This document shows positions 43,386 to 52,066 of a DNA stretch of 64,000 nt, one piece after another. Source of the stretch: an uncultured Bacilli bacterium (GTDB taxonomy: Bacteria > Bacillota_I > Bacilli_A > RF39 > UBA660); assembly GCA_934102215.1 (NCBI GenBank), contig CAKOSH010000008.1, forward strand, positions 1 to 64,000, in the 5' to 3' direction. Below the pieces are notes generated by a model. The model searched no databases. It was given only the letters and a program-made list of their open reading frames with translations, and was not told where the DNA came from. Made by a program: the position numbers and the translations under genes. How positions within the stretch are numbered: position 1 is the stretch's first letter; each line of letters starts with the position of its first letter.

Positions 43386-44624
43386 TTAATGATTATGTCT
43401 TCTTTTAATTCTTCTTTTCTTTTTAATACTTAATTGTATAATTCTAAAAATAACAAATAATATAAATGCGAGTAATAGTATCAATAGCAAATTATTCCAT
43501 AAAAATGAAAAAATACTAAAAGTTAATCCACCTGCATAAATCAAATCAAAAGTATCAAGTTTTTCATTATTGTAAATTATGTCAACTGTACCCAAAATTG
43601 TACCTTTTTTAGTAAAGTATGATATTTCATCAACGCCATTATAATTGTACTTTACTTTGTCTTTTCTAAAATCATTTTTTAAATATTTTTTTATTTGCGT
43701 ATTGGCAGGAATAGATAACTCTTTTTCGGCTGCATTTTTGGTTTTTAATTTAGTTATTACATCATTATTGTCGACTACTATTTTGTACGAATAATTTTTC
43801 GAATAATAAGTGTATGTTTCAAGTGCATCCTCAATATGAGGAGCTTTTTTTGACTTATCTGCATTTAATGTTACTAAAAGATAATTAACTCCATCTATAG
43901 TTGCAGTTGTTGCTAAACAATATCCAGCTGCATTTATAAATCCTGTTTTTCCACCTTTAATATATGATATATCCTTATTTCCAATTCTTGAACTGTAATT
44001 TTCTATAGTACTTTTTACTGTTTTTCCATTGGTAAATGTATAGTTTTTTGTTTCAAAGACTTCTTTAAATTTTTTATTTTTTAGAGCGTATTTTAAAATT
44101 TGGGCAACATCATATGCAGTGCTATAATTATTTTTATCATATAGTCCTGTTACATTTGAAAAATGTGTATGCGCTAGATTCAATTCTTTGACTTTTTGAT
44201 TCATTAGTTCAATAAATTTATCATAATCTTTTGAAATTGACAATGCTAAAGCATTTACAGCATCGGCACCACTAGGCAAAATTGCTCCATATAATAAATC
44301 ATTATAAGTAACTTTTTCGCCTGCTTTAAATCCAGCAACTGATACATCCCATGCAATATCTTTAAACATATCTTTTGTAATCGTAATTTTTTCATTGTAA
44401 TCACTTATGTTTTCAATTGCAACAATTGTTGTCATCATTTTGGTTAAACTTGCTATATATGTTTCTTTATTTTCATCTTTGCTTAATAAAATTTTATCAT
44501 CATTAAGATTGTATAATATATATTTATCGCTATTTAAATTTAATGTTTCACCATTTATTCTAATTATCAATATAAAAAATAAAATGAGGTAAACCAAAAA
44601 ATATTTAGTTATTCTTTTTAGCAT
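43386..44624 (-). CDS. D-alanyl-D-alanine carboxypeptidase (DacA-like)
   Basis: Trims wall stem peptides outside the membrane. 412 residues: signal segment (about 8-24), serine peptidase S11 domain with the SxxK motif SLTK (59-62) and KTG (226-228, in KGGKTGF). The middle motif, usually SxN, is SGA (118-120), so its third residue is replaced. A beta C-terminal domain follows, then a membrane helix (about 368-398) and a very basic tail, a different anchor from the usual amphipathic helix. Overlaps the upstream gene by 20 bases. Confidence 0.85.
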   Translation of the reverse strand: MLKRITKYFLVYLILFFILIIRINGETLNLNSDKYILYNLNDDKILLSKDENKETYIASLTKMMTTIVAIENISDYNEKITITKDMFKDIAWDVSVAGFKAGEKVTYNDLLYGAILPSGADAVNALALSISKDYDKFIELMNQKVKELNLAHTHFSNVTGLYDKNNYSTAYDVAQILKYALKNKKFKEVFETKNYTFTNGKTVKSTIENYSSRIGNKDISYIKGGKTGFINAAGYCLATTATIDGVNYLLVTLNADKSKKAPHIEDALETYTYYSKNYSYKIVVDNNDVITKLKTKNAAEKELSIPANTQIKKYLKNDFRKDKVKYNYNGVDEISYFTKKGTILGTVDIIYNNEKLDTFDLIYAGGLTFSIFSFLWNNLLLILLLAFILFVIFRIIQLSIKKKRRIKRRHNH

Positions 44625-45045
44625 ATTTTTGTTTCTCTTTCATCATAAATTTTGATATGATATTTTCTATTTCAATTGCTCCTCGTGGGTCTAGGTTCGA
44701 AATGTAAACATTCTCTTTTACCGTATCTATTTCAATGTCACTCCAAATAATATTTTTTTTAACTTTTAAATCATTATATAAGTCAGGAGTTATTGTTGTA
44801 AAATAGTATCCCCACAACACTCTTTTTTGCCCTATTAATATTCTTTGATTAGTCAATGCCACAACGCAACTGTTAATTATATTAAAAGAACTTACGTTAT
44901 TTTGACCGCAAAATGCATATGTTACTTCTTCATCTTCATTTAAATGTAAGTCAATAACTTTTGCATGTTTTTTTGTCCTAAATGCAACTGTTTTTGGAAA
45001 TTTTTTCTTAAATTCATATACAAATTTATATGTACGTTTTTTCAT
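44605..45045 (-). CDS. PH-like domain protein
   Basis: 146 residues, no signal or membrane segment. The segments EEVTYAFCGQNN, NSCVVALTNQRILIGQK and WSDIEIDTV read as strands of a bacterial PH-like domain, and a C-terminal helix is Lys-rich. Exact family not known. GTGGTAAGAT before ATG. Overlaps the DacA-like gene by 20 bases, hence cotranscribed. Confidence 0.6.
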   Translation of the reverse strand: MKKRTYKFVYEFKKKFPKTVAFRTKKHAKVIDLHLNEDEEVTYAFCGQNNVSSFNIINSCVVALTNQRILIGQKRVLWGYYFTTITPDLYNDLKVKKNIIWSDIEIDTVKENVYISNLDPRGAIEIENIISKFMMKEKQKYAKKNN

Positions 45046-45149
45046 ATCTTACCACCTGTCACCATTTTACTCTATTTTATTTTTAAATACAACACTTTAT
45101 ATTTTTTATATTAGGTTAATAATTTTTTATAATTTGTGTGAACGCATTA

Positions 45150-45698
45150 TTATATTGTTTGAATTATATTTTTAATTATTAAATTTATTGATTCAATTAC
45201 ATAGTTATAATTATTTTTGTTTATTTCATTTATAATTTCACCTGTATCAATATTTATTCTTTTTAGTATTTCTTCATTTAATTTTGCATTGTCATAAACT
45301 AGCATTATTGATTTTATACTTTCTATAAAATTTGAAGCAATTTTTATGTTTAACATAGACTTATTCTTTTCGTTTATTTTATTAACAAACGAAAGTGTTG
45401 ATTTTTTTATTACATCAGTTGAGCATTTATTATTTACGTATTCTTGTATAATTTCTTCATATTTTTTTAGCATATATCTATATTTATTTATTATTTCAAA
45501 ATTTATATCAATCATATTGTTTACTAAATTTTCTTCTAACTTTCTAGAAATGATAGTGCTATTTACAACAATTTTATATTTTTGAAAAATATGCATAATT
45601 CTTGTCGATAATCTATTTTGAAATCCAATTGTTAAAAAATTATTTTCTTTTATTACTTTGTCTGAATTTTCGTTAACTTCTTTTATTACACTTTTCAT
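45150..45698 (-). CDS. Uncharacterised helical protein
   Basis: Not recognised. 182 residues, very rich in Ile, Asn and Lys, predicted all-helical, no clear membrane segment. Base composition is particularly AT-rich. No terminator or partner gene next to it; it is 100 bases upstream of the PH-like gene's start on the same strand. Confidence 0.6.
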   Translation of the reverse strand: MKSVIKEVNENSDKVIKENNFLTIGFQNRLSTRIMHIFQKYKIVVNSTIISRKLEENLVNNMIDINFEIINKYRYMLKKYEEIIQEYVNNKCSTDVIKKSTLSFVNKINEKNKSMLNIKIASNFIESIKSIMLVYDNAKLNEEILKRINIDTGEIINEINKNNYNYVIESINLIIKNIIQTI

Positions 45699-45844
45699 AT
45701 ACTATATTTTATCATTATTGTATCTTTTTTAATAGTGTTATTCTTTGACTTATTTAATTTTATTTACATCACATTTACATTTTTGCATTTTTTGAAGTGT
45801 TTTGCAACTTTATCGCAAATAATAATATTAGGAGGAAAGAAAAT

Positions 45845-46618
45845 ATGTTAGAAAAAATTAATTATTTAAAAACTCAATTCGAAAATGTAAAGGCATTAGG
45901 ATATATTAAATGTGAGTACAAAGACTTAGGAGGACCAGGAAGAATGCTTGAAAAATTATTAATTAATAAAACACCAGACAGTTCAAGAGAAGCAGATTTT
46001 GATGGAATAGAACTTAAAACTATATGTGATAATAGTAAATATAGATTAACATTATTTAGTTTAATTCCCAATGTTGGTAATTATGATTTTAAAGAAAAAA
46101 TGCAGTACTTTTTAAACTTTTCTAATGCTTCATGTAGGAATAATTGCAATAGTAATGCAAAAAGTATTATTGAAATGCCACATTTTTATTTAACTCTTTT
46201 TGGCAAGCGTGTTTCTTATTTATATGGTACTTATAAATTTTATTTAACATTTGATGATAAAAACAAGATACTTTATCTTAACTGGAAAAACATTTTAACT
46301 GGATATGTAGATAAAAGTATTTATTGGGAATATTCAAAAATCATTTCAACATTCAGTAAGAAGTTAAAATATCTTTCTTTAGTTAGATATAGCAAGTATT
46401 TAAAAAATAGCTTTATTTTTTGTAGATACCATTCTATTGAATTTTATGAAAATATTGATGAAAATTTAGTTATGGACTTATTAAAAAAAGGTATAATTTC
46501 TATTTCTTTCAATATTAGTTCAAAATATGATAGTATTGAAAATAATTTATTTTATTATCATGGTACTAGATTCGAAATTAATGCTGAAAATTTATGTTTT
46601 TTATATAAAAAATTGTAA
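45845..46618 (+). CDS. MvaI/BcnI-type restriction endonuclease-like protein
   Basis: 257 residues. The segment SSREADFDGIELKTI has the PD-(D/E)xK layout D51-x4-E56-x-K58 seen in MvaI, and the preceding DLGGPGRMLEKLL and following YRLTLFSLIP fit the MvaI/BcnI (also MutH-like) group. No methyltransferase gene lies in the window, so either the partner is elsewhere, or this is a repair or orphan nuclease. AGGAGG and ATG at 45845. It points towards the tRNA array from the other strand and has its own terminator. Low GC like its neighbours. Confidence 0.75.
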   Translation: MLEKINYLKTQFENVKALGYIKCEYKDLGGPGRMLEKLLINKTPDSSREADFDGIELKTICDNSKYRLTLFSLIPNVGNYDFKEKMQYFLNFSNASCRNNCNSNAKSIIEMPHFYLTLFGKRVSYLYGTYKFYLTFDDKNKILYLNWKNILTGYVDKSIYWEYSKIISTFSKKLKYLSLVRYSKYLKNSFIFCRYHSIEFYENIDENLVMDLLKKGIISISFNISSKYDSIENNLFYYHGTRFEINAENLCFLYKKL

Positions 46619-46623
46619 TATAA

Positions 46624-46652
46624 AAAAGTCTTAAAAAATTTTTAAGACTTTT
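46624..46652 (+). terminator. Terminator of the nuclease gene
   Basis: Long stem AAAAGTCTTAAAA / TTTTTAAGACTTTT followed by ATAATT, six bases after the stop. Confidence 0.82.
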
Positions 46653-46674
46653 ATAATTAGATGTCAAATAAAAA

Positions 46675-46689
46675 CTCCTAAAATAGGAG
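46675..46689 (-). terminator. Terminator of the tRNA array
   Basis: Minus-strand hairpin CTCCTA-TTT-TAGGAG followed by TTTTTATTT, 13 bases after tRNA-Pro. Confidence 0.8.
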
Positions 46690-46701
46690 CTCATAATCCA
46701 A

Positions 46702-46778
46702 TGGTCGGGAAGACAGGATTTGAACCTGCAACCCCTTGGTCCCAAACCAAATGCTCTACCAAGTTGAGCCACTTCCCG
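46702..46778 (-). tRNA. tRNA-Pro (TGG)
   Basis: 77 bases; acceptor CGGGAAG, anticodon loop TTTGGGA with TGG, encoded CCA. Last of the 12-tRNA array. Confidence 0.96.
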
Positions 46779-46784
46779 ATTTAA

Positions 46785-46861
46785 TGGTGCGCCCAATAGG
46801 AGTCGAACCCATAACCTTTTGATCCGTAGTCAAATGCTCTATCCAATTGAGCTATGAGCGC
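46785..46861 (-). tRNA. tRNA-Arg (ACG)
   Basis: 77 bases; acceptor GCGCTCA, anticodon loop CTACGGA with ACG (expected to be edited to ICG by TadA), encoded CCA. Confidence 0.96.
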
Positions 46862-46926
46862 GTTTAAAATCCCGTCGGAATCGCTTTACAACATGTTTGT
46901 TGCATTTGTAATCTGTTTTAACAAAA

Positions 46927-47002
46927 TGGTGGCTTCAGTTGGAATCGAACCAACGACACCAAGATTTTCAGTCTTGTGCTCTGCCAACTGAGCTATGAAG
47001 CC
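46927..47002 (-). tRNA. tRNA-Phe (GAA)
   Basis: 76 bases; acceptor GGCTTCA/TGAAGCC, anticodon loop CTGAAAA with GAA, encoded CCA. Confidence 0.96.
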
Positions 47003-47005
47003 ATA

Positions 47006-47081
47006 TGGCGGTTCCGACGGGACTTGAACCCGCGATCCCTCGCGTGACAGGCGAGTGTGATAACCACTACACCACGGAACC
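47006..47081 (-). tRNA. tRNA-Asp (GTC)
   Basis: 76 bases; acceptor GGTTCCG/CGGAACC, anticodon loop CTGTCAC with GTC, discriminator G, encoded CCA. Confidence 0.96.
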
Positions 47082-47083
47082 AA

Positions 47084-47160
<77 letters not shown>

Positions 47161-47205
47161 ATAACAATTTTTCATCGCTTTTTTAATTTTTGATGATTAT
47201 TTAAG

Positions 47206-47298
47206 TGGCGGAGGAAAAGGGATTCGAACCCCTGCGCCGATTTCTCGACCTCCCGGTTTTCAAGACCGGTCCCTTCAACCAGACTTGGGTATTCCTCC
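47206..47298 (-). tRNA. tRNA-Ser (TGA)
   Basis: 93 bases with long variable arm; acceptor GGAGGAA, anticodon loop CTTGAAA with TGA, encoded CCA. A 45-base spacer separates it from the initiator tRNA. Confidence 0.96.
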
Positions 47299-47307
47299 TT
47301 ATTCAAA

Positions 47308-47396
47308 TGGTGCCTCAGATCGGACTTGAACCGATATGAGCTTTTACACTCGCAGGATTTTAAGTCCTGTGCGTCTACCTATTCCGCCACTGAGGC
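47308..47396 (-). tRNA. tRNA-Leu (TAA)
   Basis: 89 bases with long variable arm; acceptor GCCTCAG/CTGAGGC, anticodon loop CTTAAAA with TAA, encoded CCA. Confidence 0.96.
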
Positions 47397-47404
47397 ACAA
47401 TATA

Positions 47405-47480
47405 TGGTGTCTCGCTGGGGATTCGAACCCCAGACCCCTTGATTAAAAGTCAAGTGCTCTACCGGCTGAGCTAGCGAGAC
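47405..47480 (-). tRNA. tRNA-Lys (TTT)
   Basis: 76 bases; acceptor GTCTCGC/GCGAGAC, anticodon loop CTTTTAA with TTT, encoded CCA. Confidence 0.96.
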
Positions 47481-47492
47481 ATATAACAAATT

Positions 47493-47568
47493 TGGTTGCC
47501 TCGGCTGGATTCGAACCAGCGGAATGCAAGAGTCAAAGTCTTGTGCCTTACCACTTGGCTACGAGGCA
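47493..47568 (-). tRNA. tRNA-Gln (TTG)
   Basis: 76 bases; acceptor TGCCTCG/CGAGGCA with U1-A72, anticodon loop CTTTGAC with TTG, encoded CCA. Expected substrate of the GatCAB route if no GlnRS exists. Confidence 0.96.
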
Positions 47569-47578
47569 AAATTACAAG

Positions 47579-47662
47579 TGGTGGAGAGAGGTGGATTCGA
47601 ACCACCGAACCCGAAGGAACAGATTTACAGTCTGCCGCGTTTAGCCTCTTCGCTATCTCTCC
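47579..47662 (-). tRNA. tRNA-Tyr (GTA)
   Basis: 84 bases with long variable arm; acceptor GGAGAGA, anticodon loop CTGTAAA with GTA, encoded CCA. Confidence 0.96.
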
Positions 47663-47665
47663 ATA

Positions 47666-47741
<76 letters not shown>

Positions 47742-47747
47742 AAATCA

Positions 47748-47824
47748 TGGTGGGCGATGAGAGACTCGAACTCCCGACCCCCTGCTTGTAAGGCAGATGC
47801 TCTAACCAACTGAGCTAATCGCCC
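47748..47824 (-). tRNA. tRNA-Val (TAC)
   Basis: 77 bases; acceptor GGGCGAT/ATCGCCC, anticodon loop CTTACAA with TAC, encoded CCA. First of the array, about 20 bases after the expected transcription start. Confidence 0.96.
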
Positions 47825-47849
47825 ATAATTTTCCTTGCTGACGCATATA

Positions 47850-47878
47850 AATATATCATTTATTGAATTGGTTGTCAA
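47850..47878 (-). promoter_or_regulatory. Promoter of the 12-tRNA array
   Basis: Minus strand -35 TTGACA (47873-47878), 17-base spacer, -10 TATATT (47850-47855). Confidence 0.88.
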
Positions 47879-47884
47879 GTGATA

Positions 47885-48238
47885 TTATTGCTTTTTTTCT
47901 AATTCTTTTGTTTTTTTATTAATCCACAATGGTAATTGCTTAAAAAGCGGTTCAAATCCTAGTTTTGTTTCCTTTATTTTTTTTATTGGCTTTTTTTGAT
48001 ACTTAATTTTTTTTAATGATAATTTCACTTGCAATTTATCTTCATCTATTGATATTACTTTTACTTTTATTAAATCACCTATTTTAAATTTTTTTTCCAA
48101 ATCAACTATATATTTATTAGAAACCTCTGATATATGAATCATTCCTGTATAATGATCTTGTAAGCTAACAAAAACGCCATATTTTGTTACTCCTGTAATT
48201 TGTCCCTCAACTATTTTATTTACTTCTATTTTGTCCAT
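47885..48238 (-). CDS. S1-domain RNA-binding protein
   Basis: About 117 residues. An N-terminal S1 domain (VEGQITGVTKYGVFVSLQD, GMIHISEVSNKYI, GDLIKVKVISIDEDKLQVKLSLK) is followed by a basic, less ordered tail. Size and layout are like the general stress protein 13/YugI group that binds ribosomes or RNA. ATG at 48238 chosen; an ATG-like start nine bases upstream is possible. Confidence 0.82.
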   Translation of the reverse strand: MDKIEVNKIVEGQITGVTKYGVFVSLQDHYTGMIHISEVSNKYIVDLEKKFKIGDLIKVKVISIDEDKLQVKLSLKKIKYQKKPIKKIKETKLGFEPLFKQLPLWINKKTKELEKKQ

Positions 48239-48322
48239 TTTTATCACTTCAAGAATATTATATCATGATTAGTATATATTGTAAATTTATAAAATTACCA
48301 CTAACAAATTGCTTTTTTGAAA

Positions 48323-49207
48323 CTACAAGCATATATTAATCCAGTATAAATCTGATATTCCATTTAAATTTTCTTTTTTTCTTATATATATATAATTCAT
48401 TAATTCTAAAAAAATATTATTATTAATAATATATTTATTTAAACAGGCTTCTTTTTTTATTTCTTTTATAATTTTCATAACGTCATTTAAATAATAATTT
48501 GGATATAACAAATAACAATATAATAGTCCAATGTCTATTTTTTCGTCGTTTATAATTTTTTCAATTTCCTCATAATTGATTGTTCCCTTATATATATTGT
48601 ACTTTATATAATTGCTTATACTTTTTTCTTTGCAAATGTATTCGAAATTTAATGGATTATTTAATTCTTCATAATTATACCTATCTATGTCATCAATATT
48701 TGCTTTTAATTCTAATTTGCCTTTTTCATGGCTTTTTTTAAGCAATTGCGCACAATTTTCAGCTACTCCTATGAAGTAGTCAACCGTTTTTTGAATCAAT
48801 GTATATTCCTTGTTAAATTCAATAATTTTTTCTTCTATTTCATCAATATTTTTTTCTTCTAGATTACTAATATTATTTTCTATATCACCAGTAATATTAT
48901 TTTCTTCTAAATTATCAATTGTTATTTTTTTGTTAATTACATTAATTTTTAAAAGTACATAATTATTATTCTTATATTTTGTTATAAATTCATCTTTTTT
49001 ATTTTTCAATACTGTACTTATATTTTTATTCAGATTTGTAAAATATTTTACTATTATTTTTATGTTTTTTTCTTTTTCATTCAATTGTGAATTATTTACT
49101 CTATTTATTGTTACTTTAGTATCATCTATAAAAAAATATATATTTCCTTTTTTACTATATATTTTATCAGGAAATAAATCATAATACTGACTCAGCATAT
49201 TTTTCAT
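48323..49207 (-). CDS. Possible YutH/CotS-like spore coat protein, divergent
   Basis: About 294 residues. The opening MLSQYYDLFPDKIYSKKG with YFFIDDTKVTI, the YVLLKINVI strand, the middle LNNPLNFEYICKEKSISNYIK and the late YCYLLYPNYYL follow the order of YutH-type coat proteins, which have an aminoglycoside-kinase fold without the catalytic site. An acidic Asn/Glu repeat stretch (about residues 95-125) is extra. ATG at 49207 follows GGAGTGGG; an upstream ATG at 49264 is less likely. The assignment is tentative. Confidence 0.5.
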   Translation of the reverse strand: MKNMLSQYYDLFPDKIYSKKGNIYFFIDDTKVTINRVNNSQLNEKEKNIKIIVKYFTNLNKNISTVLKNKKDEFITKYKNNNYVLLKINVINKKITIDNLEENNITGDIENNISNLEEKNIDEIEEKIIEFNKEYTLIQKTVDYFIGVAENCAQLLKKSHEKGKLELKANIDDIDRYNYEELNNPLNFEYICKEKSISNYIKYNIYKGTINYEEIEKIINDEKIDIGLLYCYLLYPNYYLNDVMKIIKEIKKEACLNKYIINNNIFLELMNYIYIRKKENLNGISDLYWINICL

Positions 49208-49278
49208 TCTAAACCCACTCCATAATAATTTTATGCACATAAAAAACAATAATGTATTTTTCATTATTGTTTTTTGTT

Positions 49279-50145
49279 TTACATATGCATTACCGGTGTA
49301 CTATAGTTTTCATTTTCATTATATGGCATATCATTTGTATATTGTGTGCTAAAATTTGGTTCGTTTACATAGCTTGTTGTCATTTCATCAACACCTGTAT
49401 TATTCTTCCCTTTTTTTTGTTCAAGATATTGTTCTATTTTTTCTAGTATTCTATTATTTTTTTCTATATCAGCCTTTATATAATCTTTTAATAATTCTAT
49501 AAGTTCTTCATGGTCATCATTTTGACTATAATTTTGATCATTTTCATTTGTTGAAAGCATTGGTGGCTCATTAAGTGAGGCAAATGATGGCATGTTTTGA
49601 TAAGAGTCGTTTGTTTGAGGTAAATCTAATTGTGGTGGTTCAACATTTTGTGGTTGTATTTCTGATGAAGGTGCAAATTGTTGTTGTGGCATACTATCAT
49701 ACGAAATTGTTTGCATTGGAATTGTAGAATCCACATATGGCTGTGTTACAATTTGTTGACCTGATAACCCTTCTTGCAATACATTGCTGGTTGTTTGTGA
49801 GTATGGTGTATTATTTCCTACTAATGTATTTAAACTTTGTGGATTAGCCACTTGAACAGGAATGCTTTCTGTAGGCATTTGACTTGCTTGTTGTGGAAAT
49901 ATTCCTTGATTATATTGTGCTTGTGTAGTAGTTCCTATTGCATCAGGTCCTAGAACTTTTTCAGCTGTTTGAACTACGGTTTCAGGAATAGTGAATGCAC
50001 TTGTTTTTGATAATGGTGCTTCTTGTGTAGCTGTTGGAATTACTGTATTTGATGCAACTCCGATTATTCTTACACTTGAATTGTATCCTGGAGTCATAAC
50101 TACACTTGATTTAATTACATTTTCTTTTTCATTTGTTAATGTCAT
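49279..50145 (-). CDS. Gln/Pro/Ser-rich low-complexity protein
   Basis: Not recognised. 288 residues, no signal peptide. Residues 75-205 are rich in Gln, Pro, Ser and Asn and probably disordered; about 210-245 form a charged helix likely to be a coiled coil (HEELIELLKDYIKADIEKN); the tail is Asn/Tyr-rich. AGGTGAAAAA before ATG. Nine bases after the DUF1292-like gene. Its place among sporulation-type genes makes a coat or morphogenetic role conceivable only. Confidence 0.6.
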   Translation of the reverse strand: MTLTNEKENVIKSSVVMTPGYNSSVRIIGVASNTVIPTATQEAPLSKTSAFTIPETVVQTAEKVLGPDAIGTTTQAQYNQGIFPQQASQMPTESIPVQVANPQSLNTLVGNNTPYSQTTSNVLQEGLSGQQIVTQPYVDSTIPMQTISYDSMPQQQFAPSSEIQPQNVEPPQLDLPQTNDSYQNMPSFASLNEPPMLSTNENDQNYSQNDDHEELIELLKDYIKADIEKNNRILEKIEQYLEQKKGKNNTGVDEMTTSYVNEPNFSTQYTNDMPYNENENYSTPVMHM

Positions 50146-50153
50146 TTTTTCAC

Positions 50154-50408
50154 CTAACTTTCTACTATTTGTTTCATGGCTTCCTTAACTTTTTGCCATG
50201 TTGTATCATCCTCAATGCCTATTAAACTATATACTCCTGGTTCATTTTCCACAAACTCTGATATGTAAATTTTACTCATTCCTTCTCCAGCACTTTCACC
50301 CTTTGAAAGTATAACAAATCTTTTATTTAATTCATTAATTTTGAATGCATTTACTAAGTCTACTTCTTCCATAGTACCATCCATATTTTTTATTGATATT
50401 CTACTCAT
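50154..50408 (-). CDS. DUF1292-like small protein
   Basis: 84 residues, strand-rich. The order ISIKNMDGTMEEVDLVNAF, FVILSKGESAGEGMSKIYIS, IEDDTTWQKVKEAM resembles DUF1292 (YrzB-type) proteins, whose function is unknown. AAAGGGTAAGAGT before ATG. Cotranscribed with the low-complexity gene. Confidence 0.6.
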   Translation of the reverse strand: MSRISIKNMDGTMEEVDLVNAFKINELNKRFVILSKGESAGEGMSKIYISEFVENEPGVYSLIGIEDDTTWQKVKEAMKQIVES

Positions 50409-50612
50409 ACTCTTACCCTTTCTATCTTATTTTATTTTAACATAATTTTTCTTTAATATCAATCGCTTTATTTCTATTTTGAGTTTTATTTCAATTAAAT
50501 TGTAAATATTCAAATTGTTAATTTTTCTCATGAATATATTTTATATGTTTTTTAATTCAAACTATAATGCTTAATTTTTTATTATTATTTTTTGATTTTT
50601 TACAGTACGATA

Positions 50613-50900
50613 TTATTTTTCTTCTTGCGATATTTTTTCTAATACAAAATATTTGCATTCATATGCACAGTTTTCTTTTAAATATTTTTCTAAATTACAA
50701 TAATTATTAAATTTATTACAATTTTTATTATTTTTACTATTAAATCCTTTTAATCTTAATTTTGAATATGCAATGTCACCTACAATATAATCATAGTCTT
50801 TATAAAATGATGTATATTTACTTAAAAATTTTTCTTTGTCAAAACCATCTCTGTAATTTTTTATTAATTTATATTTATTTCCTTCTACTTCAATTATCAT
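50613..50900 (-). CDS. YutD family protein
   Basis: About 95 residues. YKLIKNYRDGFDKEKFLSKY and the YDYIVGDIAYSKLRLKGF block are the signature of the YutD (DUF1027) family, common in Bacilli and of unknown function. The C-terminus has four Cys in a Asn-rich context. ATG at 50900 chosen; a TTG 12 bases upstream is an alternative. No clear ribosome site for either. Confidence 0.78.
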   Translation of the reverse strand: MIIEVEGNKYKLIKNYRDGFDKEKFLSKYTSFYKDYDYIVGDIAYSKLRLKGFNSKNNKNCNKFNNYCNLEKYLKENCAYECKYFVLEKISQEEK

Positions 50901-51207
50901 TTTTGCTTTCAATTATATTTTATTATATAGTTTTTCTTTCTTAACTATATAATCTTGTTATAATCAATTTCCTTTCTTAATTTCTATTTTTATTATATCA
51001 TTTATAGTTTTAGTTGTAAATTAATGATAAGTTTTTCGAAAGAATTAGTGTAGATACTTATTCATGTCATAATTGCTGCAATTTCTATATTTTTTTAGTT
51101 TATTTTCTTATGATAATATATTTTGCATGATTTTTTTAGTTAAATAAGTTAACAATGCTCAATTCTATTTATTATTTTTTATATCTTAAGCGTATATTTT
51201 ACGTATA
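50901..51207. other. Intergenic stretch without recognised feature
   Basis: About 300 bases of very AT-rich sequence between yunB and the YutD gene. I see no open frame of note, no tRNA and no convincing hairpin with T run. A sporulation-sigma promoter for the YutD gene could be here but cannot be pinned down by eye. Confidence 0.5.
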
Positions 51208-51933
51208 TCAAGTTGTCTTATTGCTTATTATTCCTCCATAATATGTTGGTATTTTTCCTTGAATAACTTTTGTTTTTAGTGGCACATTACTTTCTATTAC
51301 TATATTTTTTGATGAAAAAGGCAAAATTATTTGGATATTTATTTTCATATTCAATATTACCTCTACAAGTGAATTGTTGATTCCATATTCTTTTATATTT
51401 GTAATAACATTTGTTTTTACATTTCCCAAAACATCAAGTTTAAATGGAACTTTTGGCCCTATTCCAACTAATATTGGTACATCGTAAATTATCGACATTG
51501 GTACTTCATAAATTATATCTATTTTATCATCATAATATTTTTCTGTTAAACTATTTTTCTTATTTTCTTCTAATTTTTTCAAATTTTTTTGAATATTTTT
51601 ACTTATTTTTAATTCAATTTCATTTATTTTAACATTATTAAAATCTAAGCTTATTATTTCATTATTTTGATTCTTTTCTAAATTTATTATGTCTTCAACA
51701 TTTGCATCAATAATTATTTCTTCAAGTGCGTTGTTTACTAGTAATTGAGATAATTCTTTAGATTTATTTTCTGCATAATTTAGTAATATTTTTTCACTTT
51801 TAATTGTAAACACTTTTAACATAATATAAGATATAATCAAAACAATTATCATTATAAGTAATATAATATCACTACCAGTAATATTTTTATATTTTTTCAA
51901 TCTAATTTTTTGCTTTTTTAAATTTAATTTCAT
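51208..51933 (-). CDS. yunB: Sporulation protein YunB
   Basis: 241 residues. N-terminal membrane segment (about 23-44), then the YunB pattern: NALEEII, a basic amphipathic middle, the VPMSIIYDVPILVGIGPKVP block, a VKTNVITNIKEYGINNSLVEV block and the final IQGKIPTYYGG. In Bacillus the gene is switched on in the mother cell and needed for full sporulation. The presence of YutD nearby also resembles the Bacillus neighbourhood (from memory). Confidence 0.85.
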   Translation of the reverse strand: MKLNLKKQKIRLKKYKNITGSDIILLIMIIVLIISYIMLKVFTIKSEKILLNYAENKSKELSQLLVNNALEEIIIDANVEDIINLEKNQNNEIISLDFNNVKINEIELKISKNIQKNLKKLEENKKNSLTEKYYDDKIDIIYEVPMSIIYDVPILVGIGPKVPFKLDVLGNVKTNVITNIKEYGINNSLVEVILNMKINIQIILPFSSKNIVIESNVPLKTKVIQGKIPTYYGGIISNKTT

Positions 51934-51949
51934 TATTATATTATATAAA

Positions 51950-51990
51950 AAAAATACACTGATATACTTATTCGTACCCGATGTATTTTT
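51950..51990 (-). terminator. Terminator after the tail-anchored protein gene
   Basis: AAAAATACA and TGTATTTT arms with a 23-base loop, followed on the minus strand by TTTTTTTT. Confidence 0.6.
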
Positions 51991-52066
51991 AATTTATTGA
52001 TAGTAAATACTAATAAAATTGTAAAAACATATCATAGTTATGTAAATTATTTAATTTTCAAATTTA

